This document shows positions 1 to 7,016 of a stretch of 64,000 nucleotides of DNA, one piece after another. Source of the DNA: Halorhabdus tiamatea SARL4B (lineage in GTDB: Archaea > Halobacteriota > Halobacteria > Halobacteriales > Haloarculaceae); assembly GCF_000470655.1 (NCBI RefSeq), contig NC_021921.1, positions 2,232,001 through 2,296,000 on the forward strand, in the 5' to 3' direction. Every line of letters begins with the position of its first letter. Positions within the stretch are counted from its first letter, which is position 1. The translations under genes were made by a program, and so were the position numbers. The notes below the pieces were generated by a model. That model was not told the DNA's origin. It searched no databases and saw only the letters and a list, made by a program, of their open reading frames with translations.

Positions 1-130
1 CGGGGTAGTCGAGTTCGTCGTACGTGCCGGCGGCACAGGCGGGCGGCTCGTCGCCTTCGGTGGCGAGCGTAGTCTGTCCGGCCGGCCCGATGTCCTGTGT
101 AGAGCCTGGGGTCGACGATGCCCTACTCAT
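1..130 (-). CDS. Small protein, N-terminal fragment (runs off window)
   Basis: The reading frame starts at an ATG (complement 128-130) and stays open to the window edge, giving at least 43 residues beginning MSRASSTPGSTQDIGPAG. Its start overlaps the stop of the preceding zinc-ribbon gene by 8 nt, in the same manner as the other genes of this cluster. A Cys in PPACAAGTYDEL may begin a zinc-binding motif, but the rest lies outside the window. Function unknown. It is called real because of the overlap pattern and the acidic, haloarchaeal-like composition. Confidence 0.55.
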   Translation of the reverse strand, partial: MSRASSTPGSTQDIGPAGQTTLATEGDEPPACAAGTYDELDYP

Positions 131-461
131 CGTCGATCACCGGCGGGAGCGCCACGGTCAGTTCGTCGACGCCGTCGAGAGTGGCCTCGACACGGCGGTA
201 GGACTCCGGCGCGATCACGGCGGGGGCCGGGACGATCACGTCCTCGCGTCGGTGGTGCGGACACCGGTAGCCGAACACGGGGACCTCGTCGGCTTCGAAG
301 GTGGGCGCGAGGAGTGTCGTCGGCACGCGGGGCGTCCCCCACTCCTCGAGTGCCTGCCCGCACAGCGGACAGTAGACGGCGAGGGTGTCGTACACCTCGA
401 CGTCGGGCGCGACGACCGCGACCCGCGGGAGCGCCTGCGGGTTCGACTGCGAGATCGTCAC
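123..461 (-). CDS. Zinc-ribbon protein of putative integrated element
   Basis: A protein of about 112 residues with a CPLC pair (about 31 and 34) and a CPHH motif (about 67-70), which together look like a zinc ribbon. No enzyme motif is seen. The GTG at 461 is preferred because it overlaps the upstream stop in a GTGA arrangement and has a G-rich Shine-Dalgarno run just upstream; a GTG at 470 in the same frame is the alternative. It is part of an eight-gene overlapping cluster ending at a tRNA-Glu gene. Small zinc-ribbon proteins are common in haloarchaeal viruses and integrated elements. The specific function is unknown. Confidence 0.65.
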   Translation of the reverse strand: MTISQSNPQALPRVAVVAPDVEVYDTLAVYCPLCGQALEEWGTPRVPTTLLAPTFEADEVPVFGYRCPHHRREDVIVPAPAVIAPESYRRVEATLDGVDELTVALPPVIDDE

Positions 462-529
462 GCCAGCCACCCCCCAAGTCCGGTGGATTTACGGGACAAC
501 GGCTCTAAAACGTCGATAGCGAGCGTCAT
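458..529 (-). CDS. Possible 23-residue small protein
   Basis: A short frame (MTLAIDVLEPLSRKSTGLGG and three more residues) starts with ATG overlapping the upstream stop as ATGA. It is preceded by a strong GGAGGAGGGGGTG run and ends in a TGA overlapping the next start as GTGA. The coupling at both ends and the Shine-Dalgarno site are the only evidence. It may be a leader that keeps ribosomes moving to the next gene rather than a functional protein. Confidence 0.4.
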   Translation of the reverse strand: MTLAIDVLEPLSRKSTGLGGWLA

Positions 530-675
530 GGCGCACCCCCTCCTCCTTCGGTTGGAGGGAACGTCCACTGGACCGACACCCGCTCGCCCTGCTCGACATC
601 GTAGAGTTCGGATGCGCGGACGAAGGTAGGGCTTCGTCCACAGTCGCCGCGGCCCGACTTTGGGTCGCGGGTCAC
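526..675 (-). CDS. Small hypothetical protein (49 aa)
   Basis: The frame starts at GTG (complement 673-675), overlapping the stop of the zinc-ribbon gene upstream, with GGAGGTG 7 nt before it. It ends in a TGA overlapping the next ATG. The translation begins MTRDPKSGRGDCGRSPTF and ends WTFPPTEGGGAP. A longer frame in another phase covers the same DNA but has arginine-rich non-haloarchaeal composition. No domain is recognised. Position and coupling suggest an accessory gene of the tRNA-Glu element. Confidence 0.5.
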   Translation of the reverse strand: MTRDPKSGRGDCGRSPTFVRASELYDVEQGERVSVQWTFPPTEGGGGAP

Positions 676-986
676 GACTCGACACCTCCAGCAGCGGCGA
701 ATCTATCGAGCCCGGTCTGGACGTCCTCCGGGTCCATCGACGCCTCCGTCCCGTCGGACTGGAGTTTCAGGAACGCATCACAGTCCCAGTTCCAGCAGGA
801 CGTCCATGACGGCGATTTCGCTGGTGGAACGTAGATCCCGACATCCTTGGACTTGCCACAGACGGGGCACGCGACAGTCACGCGCTCGCCGAAGGGCAGC
901 TCGATCACGGCGTCGACCCGTTCCTCGCGACGGCGGCGAGTCAAGGCGCGCGCGTCCTCGGGGATCTGGGTACTCTCACTCGCCAC
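672..986 (-). CDS. Small zinc-ribbon protein (104 aa)
   Basis: It starts at GTG (complement 984-986), 4 nt after a perfect GGAGGTGAT Shine-Dalgarno at 991-999. An upstream in-frame GTG lies inside that Shine-Dalgarno and is rejected. CPVC (about 40 and 43) and CWNWDC (about 64 and 69) form a four-cysteine zinc ribbon. The N-terminus is rich in arginine (TRRRREERVD). It overlaps its neighbours by 11 nt and 4 nt. Probable nucleic-acid-binding accessory protein of a mobile element; no specific family is recognised. Confidence 0.7.
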   Translation of the reverse strand: MASESTQIPEDARALTRRRREERVDAVIELPFGERVTVACPVCGKSKDVGIYVPPAKSPSWTSCWNWDCDAFLKLQSDGTEASMDPEDVQTGLDRFAAAGGVES

Positions 987-1092
987 GAGAATCACCTCCC
1001 GAGCGTCGCAATCGTGCGGCAGCCTCGGCCCACGTCTCGCCCTCGCCGTCGGGCACGCCGATGTCGTCGAGATCGACGTCGTAGTGGCTCAC
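976..1092 (-). CDS. Very small acidic protein (38 aa)
   Basis: The GTG start (complement 1090-1092) overlaps the upstream stop as GTGA and is preceded by a GGGGGGTGAT Shine-Dalgarno. The translation begins MSHYDVDLDDIGVPDGEGET, followed by WAEAAARLRR, so it is acidic then basic. The stop lies inside the next gene's start region. Composition is haloarchaeal and the coupling is tight, so it is likely translated. It may be an oligomerising or DNA-bending helper, but no family is recognised. Confidence 0.55.
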   Translation of the reverse strand: MSHYDVDLDDIGVPDGEGETWAEAAARLRRSGGDSRGE

Positions 1093-1406
1093 CGCTCATC
1101 ACCCCCCGCATCATGGTGGTTCTCCCCGTCCGCAGAGTGCGTCCGCTGAATGTACGCCGGATCGAGATCGTCGCCGATGTACCCCTGCTGTTGGAACCAG
1201 CGGTAGCTCTCGGCGTCCATCACCCCGGTCTCGTACCAGAGTCGATAGACGCGATCGGGCGTGAGCCACCGGAACGGTGCGAGATACGCGCGTTTGACGA
1301 CTGCCAGCCGCCGCAGGACGGGCGCGGGGAGATACCGCTTGGAGACCTCGATGAGGGCCACGAACGCCAGCGCGTAGGCCAGTCCGATCACGAGACTGTC
1401 GATCAC
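1089..1406 (-). CDS. Small membrane protein (105 aa)
   Basis: It starts at GTG (complement 1404-1406), overlapping the upstream stop as GTGA behind a GGGGGGTGGTG run. One hydrophobic N-terminal helix (about residues 3-20, SLVIGLAYALAFVALIEV) is followed by a basic segment, so the protein is likely a single-pass membrane protein with a cytoplasmic C-terminus ending HHDAGGDER. It sits between the double winged-helix protein and the zinc-ribbon genes. Function unknown; small membrane proteins of this kind are common in haloarchaeal proviruses. Confidence 0.65.
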   Translation of the reverse strand: MIDSLVIGLAYALAFVALIEVSKRYLPAPVLRRLAVVKRAYLAPFRWLTPDRVYRLWYETGVMDAESYRWFQQQGYIGDDLDPAYIQRTHSADGENHHDAGGDER

Positions 1407-2188
1407 CGCTCACCACCCCCCGCATGCGGGTGGGGGTCAGACGGCCCGATCGCGCCCGCGAGCGGCCCCTGGTAGTATGCACTCGCTTGCTCGTCCCAGA
1501 CCAGCCACCCGGCGGCCCGGGCGTCACGCAGGCCACGTTGCAGCGTTCGCTCACCGCTGACGTCGAGACGATCGGCGACGACCCTACTCGTCACCGGTGT
1601 CTCGCCGGTCAGCGCTGCGACGACGGCCCCGTGGTAGCCACGGACGCGTCGTGACGGTGAGGTAACACTATCGCGCCAATATTGTCGACCCCCCGGGGTG
1701 TGATCGTCGAAGAGTGCGGTCAGTGGCCCGGACTCGTACTGGTGGGCGCGTGGCCCGCGAGCGAGCCACCCCAGCGCCAGGGCGTCTTGCAACCCGCGCT
1801 GGATCGAGCGCTCGGTCGACTCGACGGCGAGCAGCGCGTGGACCTGCCGGCGCGTGAGTGGCGGCTCGTAGAACGACAGGTAGGTCGCCGCGATGTGGAA
1901 GGTCTGGATCCGGAGTGGCCGATTTGCGAGCGGCCCGTGCCAGAGGTGGCGTGCCGTGTCGTCGCGACGGCCGAAGCACTGCGGGTTTCCACACGGCCGG
2001 TAGTGTGGCGTTACGGCACTGACGGCGACGTCCCGGTACTCGTCGGCCTGCGCAATCTCGGCCTCCTGGCAGGCCGGCCGGGGATCGTCACTGTCGGGAT
2101 CGGGTCGGTGGACACGATCGGCGTACTGTGACCGGGCGACGACACCACGCTCGGCCCGGATCTCGCCGGGCTGGACGGCCCGACTCAC
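1403..2188 (-). CDS. Double winged-helix putative DNA-binding protein
   Basis: A 261-residue protein that starts at GTG with GGAGGT 9 nt upstream (2198-2203). It holds two similar winged-helix-like segments: STERSIQRGLQDALALGWLA (about 124-143) and SGERTLQRGLRDARAAGWLV (about 217-236). Each is followed after a short turn by a GPL motif, indicating an internal duplication. A CGNPQC motif near residue 70 could bind zinc. It is the first gene of the cluster and the closest to tRNA-Glu, where integrated elements often carry an integrase or excisionase/repressor. No integrase motif (R..HxxR..Y) is visible. Likely a regulator of the element; the role is inferred. Confidence 0.65.
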   Translation of the reverse strand: MSRAVQPGEIRAERGVVARSQYADRVHRPDPDSDDPRPACQEAEIAQADEYRDVAVSAVTPHYRPCGNPQCFGRRDDTARHLWHGPLANRPLRIQTFHIAATYLSFYEPPLTRRQVHALLAVESTERSIQRGLQDALALGWLARGPRAHQYESGPLTALFDDHTPGGRQYWRDSVTSPSRRVRGYHGAVVAALTGETPVTSRVVADRLDVSGERTLQRGLRDARAAGWLVWDEQASAYYQGPLAGAIGPSDPHPHAGGGER

Positions 2189-2250
2189 GCCGACGCACCT
2201 CCTGCGCCGACACCGGCGTTACTACTGCCGGATTTGAACAAAGAGGGGTA

Positions 2251-2325
2251 TGCTCCGGCAGGGATTTGAACCCTGGTCCTTGCCGTGAGAGGGCAAGATG
2301 ATTGGCCGGACTACACCACCGGAGC
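2251..2325 (-). tRNA. tRNA-Glu (anticodon CTC)
   Basis: A 75-nt cloverleaf read on the complement: acceptor stem GCTCCGG/CCGGAGC, T-arm with GGTTCAAATCC, anticodon stem TTGCC/GGCAA with loop CTCTCAC giving anticodon CTC, and discriminator A. No CCA is encoded, as is usual in haloarchaea. The 3' end faces the small-gene cluster at 1-2188, making this a plausible integration site. Confidence 0.97.
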
Positions 2326-2407
2326 GCATTCTACTGTTGCGATGAAACGGGTTTAACGGTTCCGCTTTCGATCGATTACGCCACTCGATCCCACGCCCGT
2401 CTCCGTC

Positions 2408-3769
2408 TCACTTTTCGTCGTCGAGGTCCTCGAACGGCGAACGCGCGGCTTCCGGCTCGGACCCGGGAAGACTCACGATGTTCTCCCGGCCGACCCGGAG
2501 CTTCGTGACCTTCCCCTCGTCTTCCATCTCCGAGAGCAGCATGCTCACCTTGGACTTCGACCACTGGGTCGCCTCGACGATCTCCGTCTGTTTCATCCGG
2601 CCGCCGTTGTCTTCGAGCAGTTGCCGAACCCGGTCGTCGTCACTCACCAGCGCGGCGTCGGTGACTGCCGATCCGCCCGCGTCGGCCGCTGCTCCACCGT
2701 CTCCCGAGCCACCGTCGTCGGTTCCGGCGTCGCCGGCCGACCCACCGCTTTCCTCGCCGACGTCGAAATATCCCAGCCGCCAGGTTCCGATCACGACGAC
2801 GAGCGTGATCGCCACGAGACCGACGACCATCCAGTCGACTCCGATACCACCCATCCCGTCGGCAGCGACCGTCGTCCCGTCGGTGTCAGCGTCAGGGCCG
2901 TCAGTGGTCGCGTTCGACGAGGTCGTCGTCCCGGTGTGTTCGCTAGTCGTCCGGTCTGTTGGCTGCTCTTCAGCCCCAGCCGTCGTCGTCACTGCGCTGG
3001 TGGCGGTCGTCGTCTCCGCGGCGACGGGATCGAACGCCACGCGCGGCCGCTGGTCCGCGAAGACGTACTCGCCGACCCACTCGACAGCGTCCGCTCCGGT
3101 CAGTGTTCCCGCGGTGGTGTTCGACGGCAGCGGGTCGACGCTGTCGCCGTCGATCGTGAGCGACGGGCCAGCCACGATGCGGAGTCGCTGGTCCGCGTTG
3201 ATGGCGAGTCCCCCCTCGAAGACGTCGCCGACGACGCTGCCCCCGTTTCGGGGCTCGGCGAAGTTCGTCCAGACGAACGACATCTCGACGACCCCGAGGT
3301 TGTCGAAGCTCCCGGTGTAGGCGTCACGCGAGAACTTGGTGGCGTTCATCTCCCGTCCAGTCACGTTCGTCCCGGTCCGGGTCAACTCCTGGGCGCTGGC
3401 GACGAATCCCCGGTAGAGTTCCGTCTCGTTTTCGCGGAACTCGGCCGCGTAGGCATCGAAGTCCGCCTCGTTCGTGTCGTTTAGCTGCTGGGTGAACTGA
3501 AAACGCCACCGGGCCGAGCGGTTCTCGTAGACCGTGATCTCGAAGAGTGTTCGATCGAATCGGTCGTCACCGATGGCAAGTGGCGACTCTGTGGCCAGGG
3601 GGTCGTCCCGACTGTTTGCGTCCGGACCGGATTCAGGGACGGCGACGTTCTCCGTGGCTGCATCGACTTCCCCCGATTCGACCCCGAGCGACCCGCTCGC
3701 GATCACGATCGGGGCCGTCAACCCGACGATCACCAGCAGAGAGACAACCGCCGCTGCCCGTTCAGACAT
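2408..3769 (-). CDS. Membrane-anchored winged-helix protein (DUF7345-like)
   Basis: A 453-residue protein with an N-terminal signal/anchor (SLLVIVGLTAPIVIASG), an extracytoplasmic beta-rich domain to about residue 235, a Thr/Asp-rich linker, one membrane helix (WMVVGLVAITLVVVIGTW) and a Gly/Asp-rich spacer. A cytoplasmic MarR-like winged helix follows near the C-terminus (RQLLEDNGGRMKQTEIVEAT ... SKSKVSMLLSEMEDEGKV). This architecture is typical of haloarchaeal membrane-bound regulators. A TATA-like GTTTTTATGC lies at 3794-3803, about 27 nt before the ATG, so the gene is likely leaderless. The signal sensed is unknown. It ends 82 nt beyond the 5' end of tRNA-Glu; nothing recognisable lies between. 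Confidence 0.85.
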   Translation of the reverse strand: MSERAAAVVSLLVIVGLTAPIVIASGSLGVESGEVDAATENVAVPESGPDANSRDDPLATESPLAIGDDRFDRTLFEITVYENRSARWRFQFTQQLNDTNEADFDAYAAEFRENETELYRGFVASAQELTRTGTNVTGREMNATKFSRDAYTGSFDNLGVVEMSFVWTNFAEPRNGGSVVGDVFEGGLAINADQRLRIVAGPSLTIDGDSVDPLPSNTTAGTLTGADAVEWVGEYVFADQRPRVAFDPVAAETTTATSAVTTTAGAEEQPTDRTTSEHTGTTTSSNATTDGPDADTDGTTVAADGMGGIGVDWMVVGLVAITLVVVIGTWRLGYFDVGEESGGSAGDAGTDDGGSGDGGAAADAGGSAVTDAALVSDDDRVRQLLEDNGGRMKQTEIVEATQWSKSKVSMLLSEMEDEGKVTKLRVGRENIVSLPGSEPEAARSPFEDLDDEK

Positions 3770-3875
3770 CTACCTCGAATTGACCCCACGACAGCATAAA
3801 AACACTGTGTCTCCGCCGGTCGAGACGGTATCTCGCCAACGTTTCAGAAGAGGTCGGTTTGAATCGACGGTTCTC

Positions 3876-6800
3876 TCAGGCTTCGAGGCCTTCAGCGAGT
3901 ACTTCGATGGGGTGTGGCGGGTCGTCGCTTGCCCCCTCGTGTTCGCCGATCTGATGGCGACAGGAGGCCCCGGGAGCGATGACGCGCTCGCCGGAACTGT
4001 CTTCGATCTGGTCGAAGAGGATGTCGGCCATCGACTGGCTGAGCGAGTAGTGTTCGGCTTCGTAGCCGAACGACCCGGACATCCCACAGCAGCTACTGTC
4101 GAGTTCGTCGACGGTGAACCCGACGGTGTCGAGGACGTCGGCGGTGTAGTGGTCCTTCTTGATTGCCTTCTGGTGGCAGTGACCGTGGTAGGTCAGCGGG
4201 CGCGCGTTCGGATCGACGTCGAGGTCGCCGACGAGGTCGTGGGTGTCGAGGTACTCGAAGATCCCGTAGGTGTTGTTCGCGACCGTCTCGGCGTCGGGGC
4301 CGGACAGCAGATCGAGGTAGTCGAGCTGGAACATCACGGCGACCGAGGGCTCGACGCTGACGACGTCCCATCCCTCCCCGACCTTCGGGGCGAGCGTCTC
4401 GACGTTGTCCTCGGCGTGTCGCTTGGCCTTCTCGAGGAAGCCCTTCGAGTGGGCCGCACGACCGCTGTCGACGACGTCGTCTGGCACGTCCACGTGGACA
4501 CCGGCCGCTTCGAGGACGCGAACGGCGGCTTTCCCGGCCTGCGGGCGGTTGTAGTTCGAGAACGTGTCGGGGAACAGCAACACCTTCTGGTCGGCCTCGG
4601 CTACCGAGACTGCTGGCTCGTGACTCGCGAACCAGTCGACGAACGTCTCCCGGTAGAAGGTGGGGAACGACCGCTCGCGGGCGATCCCGAGAACCTTCTC
4701 CTGGATGAGGCCCTGACCTGGCAGTCGCTGTGCCCAGTTGGAGATCGGAGCCAGCGCGCTTCCCAGCGGGAGCAGTCGGTCGACGTTCCCGAAGACCTTG
4801 TCCCGGAGGCTCGAGCCGTGCTCCTGGTGGTGCTGGTGGCTGACTTCCGCCTTGAGTTTGGCCATGTCGACCTCGCTCGGGCAGTCCTTCGCACAGCCCT
4901 TACACCCGACACAGAGGTCGAGCACCTCCGTCATGAACGCCTCGTCGGTGACGTCGTCGGGGAGGTCGCCGCTCATGGCCTGCCGGAGCATGTTCGCCCG
5001 GCCGCGTGTGGAGGTGATCTCCTCCTCGCTGGCCCGGAAGGTCGGGCACATCACCCCGCCGGTGGTGTCCTGGGGGCCGCGACAGCCGCCACACCCGTGA
5101 CAGAGTTCGACCATGCCCTGCATGCCGTTGTCGTTGTCCCATTCGAGAACCGGATCGAACCCGAGTTCGAAGTCGTACTCCGGGCTGAACCGGAGGTTCT
5201 CGGTCATGTCGTGATCGCCACAGACGTTCCCGGGGTTGAGCAGCCAGTCTGGGTCGAAGGCGGTCTTCAGGTCCTCGAAGGTCCCCCAGAGGTCCTCGCC
5301 GTAGAGCTTGCGGTTGAACTGCGAGCGAGCGCGACCGTCGCCGTGCTCGCCGGAGACGCTGCCGCCGTACTCGACGACCAGGTCGGTCGCCCCCTCGGCG
5401 ATGGCCTCGAACTGTTCGATGCCCTCGGTCGTCTTGGTGTTCACGAGCGGGCGGATGTGGAGACACCCTGGGCCAGCGTGGGCGTAGAAGGCCGCAAACG
5501 TCCCGACGTCTTCGAGGAGATCCTGGAAGTCCGCGACGTACTCGGGGAGGTTCTCCGGCGGGACGGCGGTGTCTTCGATGAAGCTGATGTGTTTCGCGTC
5601 GGTCGTCCGCCCCAGGAGGATCGGGTTGCCGCTCTTGCGGAGTTTCCAGAATCGCTTGCGTTCGTCGTCGTCGTGGGCCTCCTGGGCGTCGAATGCGTAG
5701 TGTGGGTCGTCGGTGATTTCGCTGGCCCCCTCGCTCGGATCCAGCTCGCTCTCGCCGTCGGGCACCCGATCGGCGATCAGGTCGGCGACTTTCTGGCGGC
5801 CTTCCTCGTCGCTGTCGGCGTAGAACTCCACCAGCAACATCGCGCCGGTCCCCTCGGGCACCATCTCCGCGACTAGCGGGCCGAACTCCTCGGTCTTGCC
5901 GGCGAGTTCCAGCAGTGTGTCGTCGAGCACCTCGAGTGCGGAGGGGTCGTGTTCGAGAATGATCGAGACGTCCTCCATCGCGTCGATGAGGTCCGCGTAC
6001 GCCAGCAGCGCGATCGACTTGGTCTCGGGTACTGGCTCCAAGGAGACCTCCGCCTCGGTGATCACGGCGAGGGTTCCCTCGCTGCCTGCCAGCAGGCGTG
6101 CGAGGTTGACCGATCCGTCTGCGGCCTCGTCGACGAGTCGGTCGAGGTTGTATCCAGAGACGTTGCGCTTCAGATCCGGGAAGATCTCGTCGATGGTTTC
6201 GGTCTCTTCGTCGAGGATGCGGCTCACCTCGGCGTAGATGCGGGCTTCGAGGTCGCCGTCGGGGTCGGCTTTGTCATCGAGTTCCGCCAGCGTCACTTCG
6301 CCGAACTCCGTCACGGTGCCGTCGGCGAGGACGACCTCGACCGACTCGACGTAGGCGTCGGTTTTGCCGTACTTCAGCGAGTGTGACCCGGTGGAGTTGT
6401 TGCCGATCGCACCCGCGACCGCGCTCTTGTCGCCGTAGGCGGGATCCGGCGCGAACTTCAGGTCGTGCTCGGCGAAGGCCGCGTTCATGTCGCCGATGTA
6501 GGTTCCGGCCTGGACGCGAGCCCGGGCGGCGTCAGGATCCGTCTCGAGCACGTTGTCCATGTACCGGGTGAAATCCAGGACGACGGCCTCGTTGACCGTC
6601 TGGCCGGCGAGGCTCGTGCCGCCGCCGCGTGGGAGGACGGGGATCTCGCGGGCGGCGCAGTATTCGACGACGCTCGCGACGTCGTCGGTCGAGCGCGGGA
6701 AGACGACGCCGATCGGTAACACTTCGTAGGCACTCGCGTCAGTCGCGTACAGTTGCCGGGAGTACTCGTCGAAGCGAACGTCGCCAGCGATGCGCTCCTC

Positions 6801-6923
6801 GAGGTCGCTGACGAGGCCCGGCCGCTGGACGTCGTCGCTGACGTAATCGTACGTGGCCCGACTGTCGGCGGCCGGATCGATTCCGCCCGGCACCCCGGGT
6901 CCGACCTGGTCACTGGTTCCCAT
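3876..6923 (-). CDS. FAD-linked dehydrogenase fused to Fe-S/CCG subunit
   Basis: About 1015 residues in two halves. The N-terminal half is a GlcD/D-lactate dehydrogenase-type FAD-binding module (PRGGGTSLAGQ, GAIGNNSTGSHSLKYG, SGEHGDGRARS). The C-terminal half holds two ferredoxin-type 4Fe-4S motifs (CHGCGGCRG with a following CP; CVGCKGCAKDCPSEVD) and a CCG domain (HGHCHQKAIKK, SCCGMSGSFG). It probably oxidises a 2-hydroxyacid such as D-lactate or glycolate and passes electrons to the membrane quinone pool. Start at ATG 6923 (MGTSDQVG) is chosen because the 12 upstream codons look non-coding. Substrate assignment is uncertain. Single-chain fusions of this kind are known in haloarchaea and bacteria. 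Confidence 0.9.
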   Translation of the reverse strand: MGTSDQVGPGVPGGIDPAADSRATYDYVSDDVQRPGLVSDLEERIAGDVRFDEYSRQLYATDASAYEVLPIGVVFPRSTDDVASVVEYCAAREIPVLPRGGGTSLAGQTVNEAVVLDFTRYMDNVLETDPDAARARVQAGTYIGDMNAAFAEHDLKFAPDPAYGDKSAVAGAIGNNSTGSHSLKYGKTDAYVESVEVVLADGTVTEFGEVTLAELDDKADPDGDLEARIYAEVSRILDEETETIDEIFPDLKRNVSGYNLDRLVDEAADGSVNLARLLAGSEGTLAVITEAEVSLEPVPETKSIALLAYADLIDAMEDVSIILEHDPSALEVLDDTLLELAGKTEEFGPLVAEMVPEGTGAMLLVEFYADSDEEGRQKVADLIADRVPDGESELDPSEGASEITDDPHYAFDAQEAHDDDERKRFWKLRKSGNPILLGRTTDAKHISFIEDTAVPPENLPEYVADFQDLLEDVGTFAAFYAHAGPGCLHIRPLVNTKTTEGIEQFEAIAEGATDLVVEYGGSVSGEHGDGRARSQFNRKLYGEDLWGTFEDLKTAFDPDWLLNPGNVCGDHDMTENLRFSPEYDFELGFDPVLEWDNDNGMQGMVELCHGCGGCRGPQDTTGGVMCPTFRASEEEITSTRGRANMLRQAMSGDLPDDVTDEAFMTEVLDLCVGCKGCAKDCPSEVDMAKLKAEVSHQHHQEHGSSLRDKVFGNVDRLLPLGSALAPISNWAQRLPGQGLIQEKVLGIARERSFPTFYRETFVDWFASHEPAVSVAEADQKVLLFPDTFSNYNRPQAGKAAVRVLEAAGVHVDVPDDVVDSGRAAHSKGFLEKAKRHAEDNVETLAPKVGEGWDVVSVEPSVAVMFQLDYLDLLSGPDAETVANNTYGIFEYLDTHDLVGDLDVDPNARPLTYHGHCHQKAIKKDHYTADVLDTVGFTVDELDSSCCGMSGSFGYEAEHYSLSQSMADILFDQIEDSSGERVIAPGASCRHQIGEHEGASDDPPHPIEVLAEGLEA

Positions 6924-7016
6924 GGTCCTACACTGCGACCCGACCGAGATTAATGTCACGCTCTCTGTGCGAGGCGGTGGGGACGCCGACTTCGTCTCGA
7001 GGAAGGAGTGGAGTGG

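Noticed and set aside
3534-5876. 780-codon open frame antisense to the FAD/Fe-S dehydrogenase gene
   Set aside because: It lacks recognisable domains and has composition typical of the mirror frame of a high-GC gene. The minus-strand protein has clear motifs throughout.
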